Positions 1-7,060 of a stretch of DNA of 13,172 nt are shown piece after piece. Made by a program: the position numbers and the translations under genes. This DNA comes from Thermodesulfobacteriota bacterium. GTDB taxonomy: Bacteria > Desulfobacterota > DSM-4660 > Desulfatiglandales > Desulfatiglandaceae. The stretch is taken from contig JANQDY010000170.1 of the NCBI GenBank assembly GCA_028278625.1, positions 1-13,172 of the forward strand. The letters are read 5' to 3'. The number at the start of each line of letters is the position of its first letter. Position 1 is the first letter of the stretch. The notes below the pieces were generated by a model. That model was not told where the DNA came from. It saw only the letters and a program-made list of their open reading frames with translations, and did no database searches.

Positions 1-433
1 CGCTCAGGGTGGTCACCTGCTCCACCTTCTTGCTCTGCTCCAACATCTTCTGGGTGAATTCGTAGTTGTCCGTGTTGAGGTCGGCCATGGCTTGTGTAAG
101 AAGATCAATGGTCTCTTTGAACTCCGTCTCTTTGTCATCCAGAAACCGCTTCTGCTTTTTGATAAACAGACCCATGCCCCCTTTCTGTTTCTCAAAAAAG
201 GTTCTCAGGCCCTTGACTGTCCTCTCCTTCAGGAGTTTCCTGGCAAGTGTGTCAATCACCTCCCGAAATCGCTCAGGTTCCAGCTCCTTGGCATCCAATG
301 AAAAATCCTTGAGAAAGCGGAGCAACACCAGGATGAAGCCCACAAGGAACTGTTCTTTTTCCGTCTGAAGCGCTGCCGACGCAGGGTCCGCCTCGGCAGG
401 AATCTTCCGTCTTCTTTTGAAGAGGCCACTCAT
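1..433 (-). CDS. Probable diguanylate cyclase, N-terminal part (cut by window edge)
   Basis: The frame is open from an ATG at 433 to the window edge, giving 144 codons with the C-terminus missing. The visible part is charged and soluble, with no signal peptide. Residues 1-15 are basic (MSGLFKRRRK), residues 25-85 are probably helical, and residues 95-144 look like a coiled coil (…FLDDKETEFKE…, EQSKKVEQVTTLS). In many deltaproteobacterial GGDEF proteins this kind of helical lead-in, ending in a short 'EQS.K.EQ.T.L' stretch, comes just before the cyclase domain, so a c-di-GMP synthase is the best guess. The GGDEF domain itself lies outside the window, so this is inference from family resemblance. 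The gene starts 29 bp after the HD-phosphohydrolase stop and is probably the last visible cistron of the transport operon. No strong Shine-Dalgarno precedes the ATG. It could instead carry another C-terminal output domain. Confidence 0.55.
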   Translation of the reverse strand, partial: MSGLFKRRRKIPAEADPASAALQTEKEQFLVGFILVLLRFLKDFSLDAKELEPERFREVIDTLARKLLKERTVKGLRTFFEKQKGGMGLFIKKQKRFLDDKETEFKETIDLLTQAMADLNTDNYEFTQKMLEQSKKVEQVTTLS

Positions 434-462
434 CTATTGTTCATCCCACGACCCCACCCTTC

Positions 463-1239
463 TTATGGAGGGGTGTATATTTCCAAAAGACGCTTTTCCG
501 TCTCTCCCTCGATTCGCGCAACGATTTCCACGTACCGGGCGATACTGGAGTTTTGCAGTTTGTGGCGAAGGAGTTCATCCACCTGGTAAATGCCCGCTGA
601 ATTGGCCAGGGAAATGACCAATTTTACAGGTTTTTGTTCCCCTTTTTCAATCTCCACCGAATCCACCGCCTGGGCTGAAACGGAATGGATATTCACCCGG
701 CCCGTTTCAAAGGGAATGCGGGAACGCCCTTCCGTCATATCCAGCGCATCGGCCACCTTCAGAACACCCGCTTCAATGGTCAGGCAGGTTTCCTTTGCAT
801 TGTGGGCCACTATGGCGTGCAGCACTTCCGCGCTGACGGTGGTAAGATCCGGCTCTTCATAGATGTCTTTCAGCAATTCCCGGGTCTTCGGATAGGCCAG
901 AAAAAGGCTGTACCTTTCATGATGGGCCCGATGAACCGCGATACCGATATCATGGAGACAGGCTGAGAGGACAACGATCAATTCAGCGTCTGCTTCTCCC
1001 AGCCCGTGGTCTTTTACAACGCTCGGTTCAACGCCGCCCGCCACAAGTAATCGCAGGATTTTTAACGCGGCATTGGCCACGATTCGGATATGGATTTCCC
1101 CGTGATCACTGATGCCTCCGCGATCCACCGCATTGACATTGGCACACTTCCACAACTGCAGCAGTTCCGCGTCATTGTTGATATGGCGAATCAGACGCTT
1201 GATTTTCTGGTTCTTCTTGGCAAGAACGAAGAATTCCAT
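463..1239 (-). CDS. HD-domain metal-dependent phosphohydrolase
   Basis: This 258-residue cytoplasmic protein has an HD-superfamily metal site. A first histidine lies in SDHGEIH (about 46-50), the HD doublet is in ACLHDIGI (His96-Asp97), and further histidines follow in HRAHHERY (103-107). IVAHN is at about 143-147 and an aspartate lies in VADALDM (162-168), followed by the GRSR segment common in this group. Such enzymes cleave phosphoester or phosphoanhydride bonds in nucleotides or cyclic nucleotides. The HDxGYP signature of c-di-GMP phosphodiesterases is absent, so the substrate is unknown. The C-terminal 70 residues look like a separate alpha/beta region. The ATG lies 3 nt after the livM stop, so translation is probably coupled, and the probable diguanylate cyclase follows 29 bp downstream. 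The family call is firm; the role in signalling is inferred from position. Confidence 0.8.
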   Translation of the reverse strand: MEFFVLAKKNQKIKRLIRHINNDAELLQLWKCANVNAVDRGGISDHGEIHIRIVANAALKILRLLVAGGVEPSVVKDHGLGEADAELIVVLSACLHDIGIAVHRAHHERYSLFLAYPKTRELLKDIYEEPDLTTVSAEVLHAIVAHNAKETCLTIEAGVLKVADALDMTEGRSRIPFETGRVNIHSVSAQAVDSVEIEKGEQKPVKLVISLANSAGIYQVDELLRHKLQNSSIARYVEIVARIEGETEKRLLEIYTPP

Positions 1240-1242
1240 GGG

Positions 1243-2187
1243 CTAGATGATGGCCCTTTTTCGAAGCTCACCGATGACGCCCTTTCGAAACACCAGCACA
1301 ATCAGGATGAAGGCAATTCCCATGATAAGGGCCCAAAGATGGGTATATGTGCTGAGCACTTCCCTGAACAGCACCACGAAAAGCCCGCCGAATAGAGGGC
1401 CTATCAAGGTTCCCATGCCGCCCAGAATGGTCATCATGACAATGTCCCCCGATATGGACCAATGAAGGGTCTTAAGGGGAACGAAGTTCTGAAGAATGCA
1501 GTAGAGGCTCCCGGCGAGACCGCAAAAACCCGCCGAGATCACAAAGGCCATCAATTTGAACCGGGCCGGATTAAAGCCGATGGACTGGGCACGCTGTTCG
1601 CTTTCCCGGATGGAGACCAGGGCGTGCCCAAAGGGGGACCGGACCACCCGAAAGGCAAAAAAGACGGACAGCAGCAAGAACCCCAAGATGAAATAGTAGA
1701 CACTCGTTTCCGACTGAAGGCTGATGCCGAAAAAATCGGGTCGGGGAATTCCCTGCAATCCGTCATCGCCGCCGGTCAGTGTTTTCCATTTAAAGGCAAT
1801 AAAATAGAACATCTGTGCATAGGCAAGGGTCACCATGGCAAAATAGATTCCCCGACGCCGTATGGCGGTATAGCCGATGGGAAAGGCCAGAAGCACGGCG
1901 AACAGAATGCCCGCGAAAATGGCGAGGAGGATATTGGCATTATGATGCAGTATCAGCAGCCCCGTAACATAAGCGCCCATTCCGAAAAAAGCGGCATGAC
2001 CAAAGGATAGCATCCCCGCGTATCCCAGACATATATCGTAGCCCATGGCAAAGAGCATGAATATGAGAATCTGACTTCCCAGTGCTTTGTAGGGAATAAA
2101 AAAGGGCAGGAAGAGAAGGACCAGAATCGCCACGCCATAGAAAATTTTCTGACGCCTCCCTGCCGTTGTTTCAACTATTTCCATCAT
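1243..2187 (-). CDS. livM: Branched-chain amino acid-type ABC transporter permease (LivM)
   Basis: This is an inner-membrane permease of the high-affinity LIV/urea uptake family, 314 residues from the chosen start and of usual length. Hydrophobic segments run through the whole protein. The LivM hallmark GYAGMLSFGHAAFFGMGAY lies at about 55-73. The cytoplasmic loop that contacts the ATPases is near the C-terminus, followed by GGMGTLIGPLFGG. It pairs with LivH to form the translocation channel. The frame extends to a TTG at 2193, but an AGGA at 2195-2198 sits 7 nt from the ATG at 2187 and only 1 nt from the TTG, so ATG 2187 is preferred; a second ATG follows directly. The start lies 11 bp after the livH stop and the Shine-Dalgarno nearly abuts that stop, suggesting coupled translation. 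Substrate specificity cannot be read from a permease. Confidence 0.92.
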   Translation of the reverse strand: MMEIVETTAGRRQKIFYGVAILVLLFLPFFIPYKALGSQILIFMLFAMGYDICLGYAGMLSFGHAAFFGMGAYVTGLLILHHNANILLAIFAGILFAVLLAFPIGYTAIRRRGIYFAMVTLAYAQMFYFIAFKWKTLTGGDDGLQGIPRPDFFGISLQSETSVYYFILGFLLLSVFFAFRVVRSPFGHALVSIRESEQRAQSIGFNPARFKLMAFVISAGFCGLAGSLYCILQNFVPLKTLHWSISGDIVMMTILGGMGTLIGPLFGGLFVVLFREVLSTYTHLWALIMGIAFILIVLVFRKGVIGELRKRAII

Positions 2188-2198
2188 GAGCAATTCCT

Positions 2199-3074
2199 TT
2201 ATTCATGAAAACCCGCCCTTCCGAACAAGCCCCGTGGCCGAACCAGCAGAATGACCGCCATAAAGACGTAAATGGACGTCATGGCCGCCGGGGGCCAGAA
2301 CAGAACACCCAAGGTGATGACTTCGCCGATCAGCAATCCGGCAACAATGGAACCGGCAATTGAACCCAGGCCCCCGATGACCACCACCACAAAAATCTGG
2401 ATCAGGATTTCATTTCCCATCAAGGGCGTCACTTCCTGAAGAGGACCGGCCAGAATACCGGCCAAGCCGGCCAGTCCCGCGCCAAAGGCAAAGACGCCCG
2501 TGTAGATTCTCGAAATATGGATCCCCAAGGCATCGACCATCTCGCTGTCGTCGGTGCCGGCCCGAATAATGCTCCCCAGTTTGGTGCGAATCAGAAACAA
2601 CCATGTGCCCAACGCGCAAACAGCGGTCACCCCGATGATAAACAGCCGGTATTTGGGATAATACATGAATCCAAGGTTGACGGCCCCCGACAAGAGGTCC
2701 GGCACGCCGATGGGCTGGCCCAAATCTCCGAATATCAGTCGTATGACTTCTTCAAGCACCAGCATGAGGCCGAAGGTGAGCAGCACCACGTAAATGTCGG
2801 CCTCTTTGTAGAGAAACCGAATCAGAAATCTTTCAGCCAAAAGTGCGATAAAAGCCACCACCAGGGGCGCCACCAGCAAGGCCACCCAGAAATTCAGGCC
2901 CATGGAGAGGCAGGTGTAGCCGGCATAGGCCCCCAGCATGTAGAGGGCGCCTTGGGCAAAATTCACCACGCCCAGCATCCCGAAAATAATGGATAGCCCC
3001 AGGCTCAAGAGCACCAGATAGGACCCCAGCACAAGCCCGTTGAACAACATCATTAGAAGTGTCGTGGTATTCAT
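2199..3074 (-). CDS. livH: Branched-chain amino acid-type ABC transporter permease (LivH)
   Basis: This 291-residue integral membrane protein is the second permease of the LIV-type transporter. The family hallmark GLSIIFGMLGVVNFAQGALYMLGAY lies at about 26-50 (shown here as a short landmark: SIIFGMLGVVNFAQGA). The C-terminal coupling region holds VVVIGGLGSIAGSIVAG. The length is typical. The ATG at 3074 has no clear Shine-Dalgarno. It follows the binding-protein stop by 77 bp, and that gap holds a strong hairpin. Lower permease expression relative to the binding protein is therefore plausible, as is common in such operons. The gene ends 11 bp before livM. Confidence 0.92.
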   Translation of the reverse strand: MNTTTLLMMLFNGLVLGSYLVLLSLGLSIIFGMLGVVNFAQGALYMLGAYAGYTCLSMGLNFWVALLVAPLVVAFIALLAERFLIRFLYKEADIYVVLLTFGLMLVLEEVIRLIFGDLGQPIGVPDLLSGAVNLGFMYYPKYRLFIIGVTAVCALGTWLFLIRTKLGSIIRAGTDDSEMVDALGIHISRIYTGVFAFGAGLAGLAGILAGPLQEVTPLMGNEILIQIFVVVVIGGLGSIAGSIVAGLLIGEVITLGVLFWPPAAMTSIYVFMAVILLVRPRGLFGRAGFHE

Positions 3075-3105
3075 AAGCGAACAGCCGCCGGAAAAGAACC
3101 GATAC

Positions 3106-3127
3106 GGGAGAGACCGGGGTCTCTCCC
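3106..3127 (-). promoter_or_regulatory. Intercistronic stem-loop between binding-protein gene and livH
   Basis: The sequence gggagagacc-gg-ggtctctccc is a perfect inverted repeat with up to 10 bp of stem (8 bp with a 6-nt loop is more realistic). On the minus strand it sits 24 nt downstream of the binding-protein stop and 31 nt upstream of the livH start. The minus-strand bases after it lack a clean run of T, so a strong intrinsic terminator is unlikely. A 3' stabiliser or partial attenuator that keeps binding-protein mRNA above permease mRNA fits better. This role is inferred from position. Confidence 0.6.
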
Positions 3128-3151
3128 TTCTTTGTTTTCAGGAATAATGGC

Positions 3152-4447
3152 TTATGCCGGCCTTTCCATTTTGCACCCGCTCTGCTCGGGCGTCTGGTAG
3201 GCCTCACGGGCCGGCACTTTGCCCACGATTTCAAAATAGTCCCAGGGCTCCGTGATCTCCTTCTTGCTCTTGCACCGAACGATCAGGGCATCGTTAATGG
3301 CCTGATGGTTTTCCTTATAAACGTAGCCGGGATTGGCGAACATGTCCCTGAACTCAAGACCTTCCAACTGCTCGATGATCTTGTGGGGATCTTTTGAGTT
3401 GGCCCGCTGGACCGCTTTGATGAACTGAAGGGTGGCGGAATAATTGGCGGCCGTGAGCCAGTGGGGCGGCGCATTCATGGCTTTCTTGAATCGTTCCACA
3501 TAGGATTTTACGCCCGGGTTTTTCGATTTCCAGTACCATGATACGGTGGCATAGTCCCCTTCATAGACATTGACCCCGGCGGCATGGATATTGGCCGTAA
3601 ACATGAGGGCATGTAAGATGGCCATTTTCTTTTTAATGCCGAATTCATTGGCCGCTTTGGTGGAATTGACCGTATCGGCGCCGGCGTTCAAGAGCACCAG
3701 AACATCGGCACCGGAATTTAGGGCCTTGATCATGTAAGGGGAAAAATCCGAAGTCCCCAGGGCCACCATGTCGTTTCCGATAATCTCTCCGCCTTTCTTT
3801 TCCACCGCGGCACGGAAATTCTTCAAGAGATCATGACCCCATGCATAATCCGCCGTGATGGCGTACCACTTCTTGCCCAGGTGCTCCGCCGCCCAAAGGC
3901 CTCCGGCCGTGGCCAGCATGTAGTTGTCATACCCCCAGTCAAATGCGTAGTAGTTGCATTTTTCGCCGGTCTGGACCGTGGTCCCCGAATCAACGGAAAT
4001 AAAGAGCTTTTTGTAGCGCCTCGACTGCTCGTTCACCGCCAGGGAACAGGCCGACTGGGGGACGTCAATGATGACGTCCACTTTCTCTTTTTCGTACAGT
4101 TCCTTGGCTTTTTCATTGGCAACACCCGGATCCAGACGATGGTCCCGGGCGATCACTTCAATGGGTTTTCCAAGGGCTTTGCCACCGGCATCTTCAACGG
4201 CCAGCTTGATACCCAAGAGATCCTGCTTGTTTAAAAAGGCATAGGCCTTGCTCATATCGATCATCACACCGATTTTCAGCGGATCAGAGGCCCAGGCCGG
4301 CTTGATCCAGATATGGGGCGCAACGGCGGTCACAGCCCCGGTCACTGCGGCGGTTTTGATAAAATCGCGGCGTGTCATGGAGGATTTCTTCTTTTCACTC
4401 ACAGGTTTTGTAACGTCCAGTTCCGACCCTTTCATGTTGTTTTCCAT
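3152..4447 (-). CDS. Tat-exported substrate-binding protein of LIV-type ABC transporter
   Basis: This 431-residue periplasmic binding protein belongs to the Peripla_BP_6 (LivK/amide/urea) family. A twin-arginine signal MTRRDFIK (Arg26-Arg27) is followed by an alanine/valine-rich h-region (about 32-44) and a probable cleavage site after AWA (53). The mature protein opens with DPLKIGVMIDMSKAY, the usual first strand of the fold, and continues with GKPIEVIARDHRLDPGVA and IDVPQSACSLAV, typical ligand-cleft elements. It should capture the substrate in the periplasm and deliver it to LivHM. The ligand is not predictable, but the linked BKACE gene hints at an amino or keto acid. The ATG at 4447 is supported by GGAGG at 4453-4457, which leaves an unusually long 25-residue n-region before the twin arginines. 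The gene lies between livF (35 bp upstream) and livH. Confidence 0.9.
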   Translation of the reverse strand: MENNMKGSELDVTKPVSEKKKSSMTRRDFIKTAAVTGAVTAVAPHIWIKPAWASDPLKIGVMIDMSKAYAFLNKQDLLGIKLAVEDAGGKALGKPIEVIARDHRLDPGVANEKAKELYEKEKVDVIIDVPQSACSLAVNEQSRRYKKLFISVDSGTTVQTGEKCNYYAFDWGYDNYMLATAGGLWAAEHLGKKWYAITADYAWGHDLLKNFRAAVEKKGGEIIGNDMVALGTSDFSPYMIKALNSGADVLVLLNAGADTVNSTKAANEFGIKKKMAILHALMFTANIHAAGVNVYEGDYATVSWYWKSKNPGVKSYVERFKKAMNAPPHWLTAANYSATLQFIKAVQRANSKDPHKIIEQLEGLEFRDMFANPGYVYKENHQAINDALIVRCKSKKEITEPWDYFEIVGKVPAREAYQTPEQSGCKMERPA

Positions 4448-4452
4448 TTAGA

Positions 4453-4457
4453 CCTCC
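4453..4457 (-). promoter_or_regulatory. Strong ribosome binding site of the binding-protein gene
   Basis: GGAGG on the minus strand lies 5 nt upstream of the ATG at 4447. It fixes that start over the internal methionine at residue 24, next to the twin-arginine motif. It is the clearest Shine-Dalgarno in the operon apart from that of livF, in keeping with high expression of a binding protein. Confidence 0.75.
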
Positions 4458-4482
4458 CTTTCTTGTTTTAAGTTACCTTGTT

Positions 4483-5196
4483 TTAGACCGTCAAATACCG
4501 CTTTTGGATCTCATCGTCCATTTTCAGCTCACTGGTGTTTCCGCTGAAAACCGTTTTTCCTTTGCTGATGATATAATGATGTGCGGCCGCTTCCATGGTG
4601 AAGAGAAGATTCTGCTCAACCAAGAGAACCGTAAGTTTTGTGTTTTTCAACTCCCCGATGACCTGCCCGATCATCTTCACCACAATGGGTGCCAGCCCTT
4701 CCGTGGGTTCATCCAGCAGCAGCATGCGCCCTCCCTGCCGCAGGATGCGCGCCATGGCCAGCATCTGCTGTTCACCGCCCGAGAGCTGCTTTCCCATGTG
4801 CTTCTTTCGATGACCCAGAACCGGAAACAGATCCAGCACCCTTTCCATAGACCAGGGTTCACCTCCTCCGATCCCCGTTACAATCTCCAGGTTCTCAAAA
4901 ACACTCAGGCTGCCGAAAATTCGTCTTTCTTCGGGCACATAACCCATTCCCAGGCGGGCCAGGCTGTGCGGCTTGCTGCCTGTGACATCACGATCCCTAA
5001 AAAAGACCTGCCCCCCGCTTATATTTACCATGCCCATGATGGCCTTGATGGTGGTCGATTTTCCGGTACCGTTCCGGCCCAGGAGCGACACCACTTCCCC
5101 TTGGGGAACCTCGAGGTCAACGCCGTTTAGAACCTGTGCGTCACCGTATCGCGCCTTCAGCTTTCTAACCCGCAGAATGGGGCTTGTATCCGCCAA
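4483..5196 (-). CDS. livF: LIV-type ABC transporter ATP-binding protein (LivF)
   Basis: This cytoplasmic ATPase has 237 residues from the chosen start, the usual LivF length. Walker A is GRNGTGKST (40-48), the signature is LSGGEQQ (138-144) and Walker B is LLLDEP (159-164). The switch region reads LVEQN, with the glutamine normal for LivF instead of a histidine. With LivG it powers uptake through LivHM. The frame runs up to a TTG at 5235, but AGGAGG at 5203-5208 lies 6 nt from the TTG at 5196, giving MADTSPILRV as the N-terminus. That start overlaps the end of livG by 32 nt, implying translational coupling. The TAA lies 35 bp before the binding-protein ATG. There is no sign of damage. Confidence 0.92.
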   Translation of the reverse strand: MADTSPILRVRKLKARYGDAQVLNGVDLEVPQGEVVSLLGRNGTGKSTTIKAIMGMVNISGGQVFFRDRDVTGSKPHSLARLGMGYVPEERRIFGSLSVFENLEIVTGIGGGEPWSMERVLDLFPVLGHRKKHMGKQLSGGEQQMLAMARILRQGGRMLLLDEPTEGLAPIVVKMIGQVIGELKNTKLTVLLVEQNLLFTMEAAAHHYIISKGKTVFSGNTSELKMDDEIQKRYLTV

Positions 5197-5923
5197 GATA
5201 GGCCTCCTGAACCGTCTCGTTATTCTGGATTTCAATGGGTGTGCCGTGAGCGATCACCCGTCCCTGTTGAAGGACCGTAATATTGTTGGAAATCTGAAGA
5301 ACCGCTTCAATGTTGTGCTCAACCAGAACAATGGTTTTGTCGGCGGCGATATTCTGGATCAGCTGGATAATGCGGGTCGATTCTTCGGTATCCATGCCGC
5401 TGGTGGGCTCGTCAAACAGCAGAAGCGTCGGATCGGTTCCCAATGCAATACCGATTTCCAGGCACCGTTTGGAACCGTAATCCAGGTTGGCCGCTTTCTC
5501 TTTGGCGAAAGCGGTTAGGCCGATGACGTCCAGGATCTCCCGCGCCTTCTTTTCGATTCTTTTGAGCCCTTTGAGCGATGAGAAGAAATTCATATTGACA
5601 TTTTCTCGGCTCTGCCGGGCGATCCTGACGTTTTCCAGGACCGTCAGATCCGGAAACAGGCTGGTGATCTGAAATGACCGGGTGATACCCAGATGGCTGA
5701 TCTGATGGCTGGGAAGACCCGTGATGTCTTTCTCCTCAAAATAGATCTTTCCTTCGGAAGGCTTTTCAAACCCGGTCAGACAATTGAAAAGGGTGGTTTT
5801 GCCGGCGCCATTGGGTCCGATGACCGAGTGGATGGTCCCTTTCCGAACTTTTAGATCGACCTCGTCAACAGCTCGTAACCCTTCAAAATCCTTGGTCAGT
5901 CCTTCGGTTTCCAGAATGCACAT
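5165..5923 (-). CDS. livG: LIV-type ABC transporter ATP-binding protein (LivG)
   Basis: This 252-residue cytoplasmic ATPase is the partner of LivF. Walker A is GPNGAGKTT (36-44), the Q-loop is SFQ (Gln85), Walker B is LLLFDEPTSG (167-176) and the H-loop is VEHN (His203). The signature reads LDYGSKRCLEIG (147-158) in place of LSGGQ. LivG proteins normally have a Tyr-Gly form here (LSYGQQR-like), so this is a slightly further drifted version and not loss of function. The LivG-specific insert between Q-loop and signature (about 100-125) is present. The ATG at 5923 lies 3 nt after the stop of the cleavage-enzyme gene. Its own Shine-Dalgarno is poor, so coupling to the upstream gene is likely. The 3' end overlaps the livF start. 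Confidence 0.92.
   Translation of the reverse strand: MCILETEGLTKDFEGLRAVDEVDLKVRKGTIHSVIGPNGAGKTTLFNCLTGFEKPSEGKIYFEEKDITGLPSHQISHLGITRSFQITSLFPDLTVLENVRIARQSRENVNMNFFSSLKGLKRIEKKAREILDVIGLTAFAKEKAANLDYGSKRCLEIGIALGTDPTLLLFDEPTSGMDTEESTRIIQLIQNIAADKTIVLVEHNIEAVLQISNNITVLQQGRVIAHGTPIEIQNNETVQEAYLGGYKPHSAG
5203..5208 (-). promoter_or_regulatory. AGGAGG ribosome binding site deciding the livF TTG start
   Basis: A perfect AGGAGG on the minus strand, inside the livG coding region, lies 6 nt from the TTG at 5196. It argues for this start over the TTG at 5235, which would add 13 arginine-rich residues unlike other LivF N-termini. Confidence 0.75.
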
Positions 5924-5926
5924 ATG

Positions 5927-6838
5927 TTACCAGGCGTTTCCGATACCTAAAATTTCACGGGCCTCATCAGGGGTCGCCGTTTCAAGGCCCAGCATCTCCA
6001 CAATACCCTTCATTTTCGCCACCTGCTCCGCATTGGATTTGGCCAGACGTCCCTTGCTCAGATAGAGATTGTCTTCAAGTCCCACCCGACAGTTGCCCCC
6101 CAAAAGAGCCCCCAAGGTGCAGATTTTGAACTGGTCCTTTCCGGCGCCGATAACGGACCATTTGTAATTGTCGCCCAAAAGCCGCTCGGCCGTCTGGTGG
6201 AGGGTCATGAGATCATAGGGTGTTGCGGCGATACCTCCCAGTATGCCCGTGACAAACTGGAGGTAGACCGGCGGCTTCAGCAATTCTCTGTCCAGGAGGT
6301 ATTTGAGATTGTAGAGATGGCCCACATCATAGATCTCCAGCTCCGGCTTGGTGCCAGATTCCTTGAACAGGCGGCAGATCCCTTCAAGATCCTTAAAGGT
6401 GTTGGTAAAGACCCAGCTTCTGGAATACTCCAGCCACTCGGGCTCCCATTCGTGGTCAAACTTCTGATATTTGTCCAGCAAAGGATGCAATCCGAAATTG
6501 ATGGACCCCATGTTGAAGGATGCCAGTTCCGGTTTGAAGCGTGGCAGAATGGCGGTTCTCTCTTCGATGGTCTGTCCGGCCCCTCCTCCGGTGGTAATGC
6601 ACATGAGCACATTGGAACCGGCTCTGATTCGTTCCACAATCTGCGCGTAAATCTCCAAATCGGGCGTCGGCTTTCCGGTTTCGGGTTCCCGGGCGTGAAT
6701 ATGGACAACCGCGGCCCCCGCTTCGGCCGCTTCAATGGCCTGATCCGCGATATCCTCCGGTTTATAGGGAAGATAGGGACTCATGGTAGGGGTATGGATG
6801 CCGCCGGTAATGGCAGCGGTGATAATGACTTTAGACAT
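5927..6838 (-). CDS. Beta-keto acid cleavage enzyme (BKACE/DUF849, Kce-like)
   Basis: This 303-residue TIM-barrel enzyme belongs to the family whose type member Kce condenses 3-keto-5-aminohexanoate with acetyl-CoA, yielding acetoacetate and a new acyl-CoA (lysine fermentation). The Zn ligands are visible: VHIHARE with His46 and His48, the same numbers as in Kce, and a glutamate in CRVGLEDN (Glu255). TTGGGAGQT (82-90), FNMGSINFG (108-116) and TGILGG (197-202) are family-typical loops. Other BKACE subfamilies cleave different beta-keto acids, including the dehydrocarnitine intermediate of carnitine breakdown, so the substrate here is open. It is the first gene of the operon. An AAGGA lies about 8-9 nt upstream of the ATG, and livG follows after 3 nt. 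Tight linkage to a LIV transporter suggests that it acts on the imported compound. Confidence 0.88.
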   Translation of the reverse strand: MSKVIITAAITGGIHTPTMSPYLPYKPEDIADQAIEAAEAGAAVVHIHAREPETGKPTPDLEIYAQIVERIRAGSNVLMCITTGGGAGQTIEERTAILPRFKPELASFNMGSINFGLHPLLDKYQKFDHEWEPEWLEYSRSWVFTNTFKDLEGICRLFKESGTKPELEIYDVGHLYNLKYLLDRELLKPPVYLQFVTGILGGIAATPYDLMTLHQTAERLLGDNYKWSVIGAGKDQFKICTLGALLGGNCRVGLEDNLYLSKGRLAKSNAEQVAKMKGIVEMLGLETATPDEAREILGIGNAW

Positions 6839-6879
6839 TTTGTGTTTCCTTTCCTCGAGGCATTTCCTGTTTCGGTGGC

Positions 6880-6909
6880 ATCCTACATAAGTGCAACCCT
6901 TTACGTCAA
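6880..6909 (-). promoter_or_regulatory. Candidate sigma70 promoter of the BKACE-liv operon
   Basis: On the minus strand TTGACG (6904-6909) is followed by an 18-bp spacer and TAGGAT (6880-6885), a 4/6 match to the -10 consensus. Transcription would start near 6873, about 35 nt upstream of the BKACE ATG. The call rests only on hexamer similarity. Confidence 0.4.
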
Positions 6910-6957
6910 TACTGATTTATGCAGGAAACAGTATAAATTGAAGATGGGGAATACCGG

Positions 6958-6987
6958 TTGACACTGGGTTTCGGTTTTGCGTACTCT
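6958..6987 (+). promoter_or_regulatory. Candidate sigma70 promoter of the GH45 gene
   Basis: A perfect TTGACA (6958-6963) is followed after 18 bp by TACTCT (6982-6987), a weak -10 match. It is the best plus-strand candidate in the 222-bp divergent region and would leave a leader of about 65 nt. No riboswitch fold, sigma54 site or clear operator is visible in 6839-7060. Confidence 0.35.
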
Positions 6988-7049
6988 TTCTGTCTGGAGA
7001 AAAGGCATTTTACCTGCCAGATAATTCCTTAACCGCATCATTCACCAGC

Positions 7050-7053
7050 AGGA
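7050..7053 (+). promoter_or_regulatory. AGGA ribosome binding site favouring the TTG start at 7061
   Basis: AGGA lies 7 nt before the TTG at 7061 and 13 nt before the in-frame ATG at 7067. Spacing favours TTG; codon preference favours ATG. The two differ by only two residues, upstream of the signal peptide core. Confidence 0.4.
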
Positions 7054-7060
7054 TAACCCC

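Noticed and set aside
1462..2010. 182-codon plus-strand frame opposite livM
   Set aside because: The sense strand encodes an intact LivM with hallmark motifs. The antisense product is a hydrophilic mirror with no supporting start signals.
6844..6939. Short inverted repeat gtttcct / aggaaac in the divergent region as an operator
   Set aside because: Only 7 bp, far apart, and AT/purine-rich sequences of this kind recur by chance near ribosome binding sites.
6197..6961. 254-codon plus-strand frame opposite the BKACE gene
   Set aside because: BKACE catalytic motifs are intact on the minus strand. The plus-strand product shows no recognisable domain and runs into the divergent promoter region.
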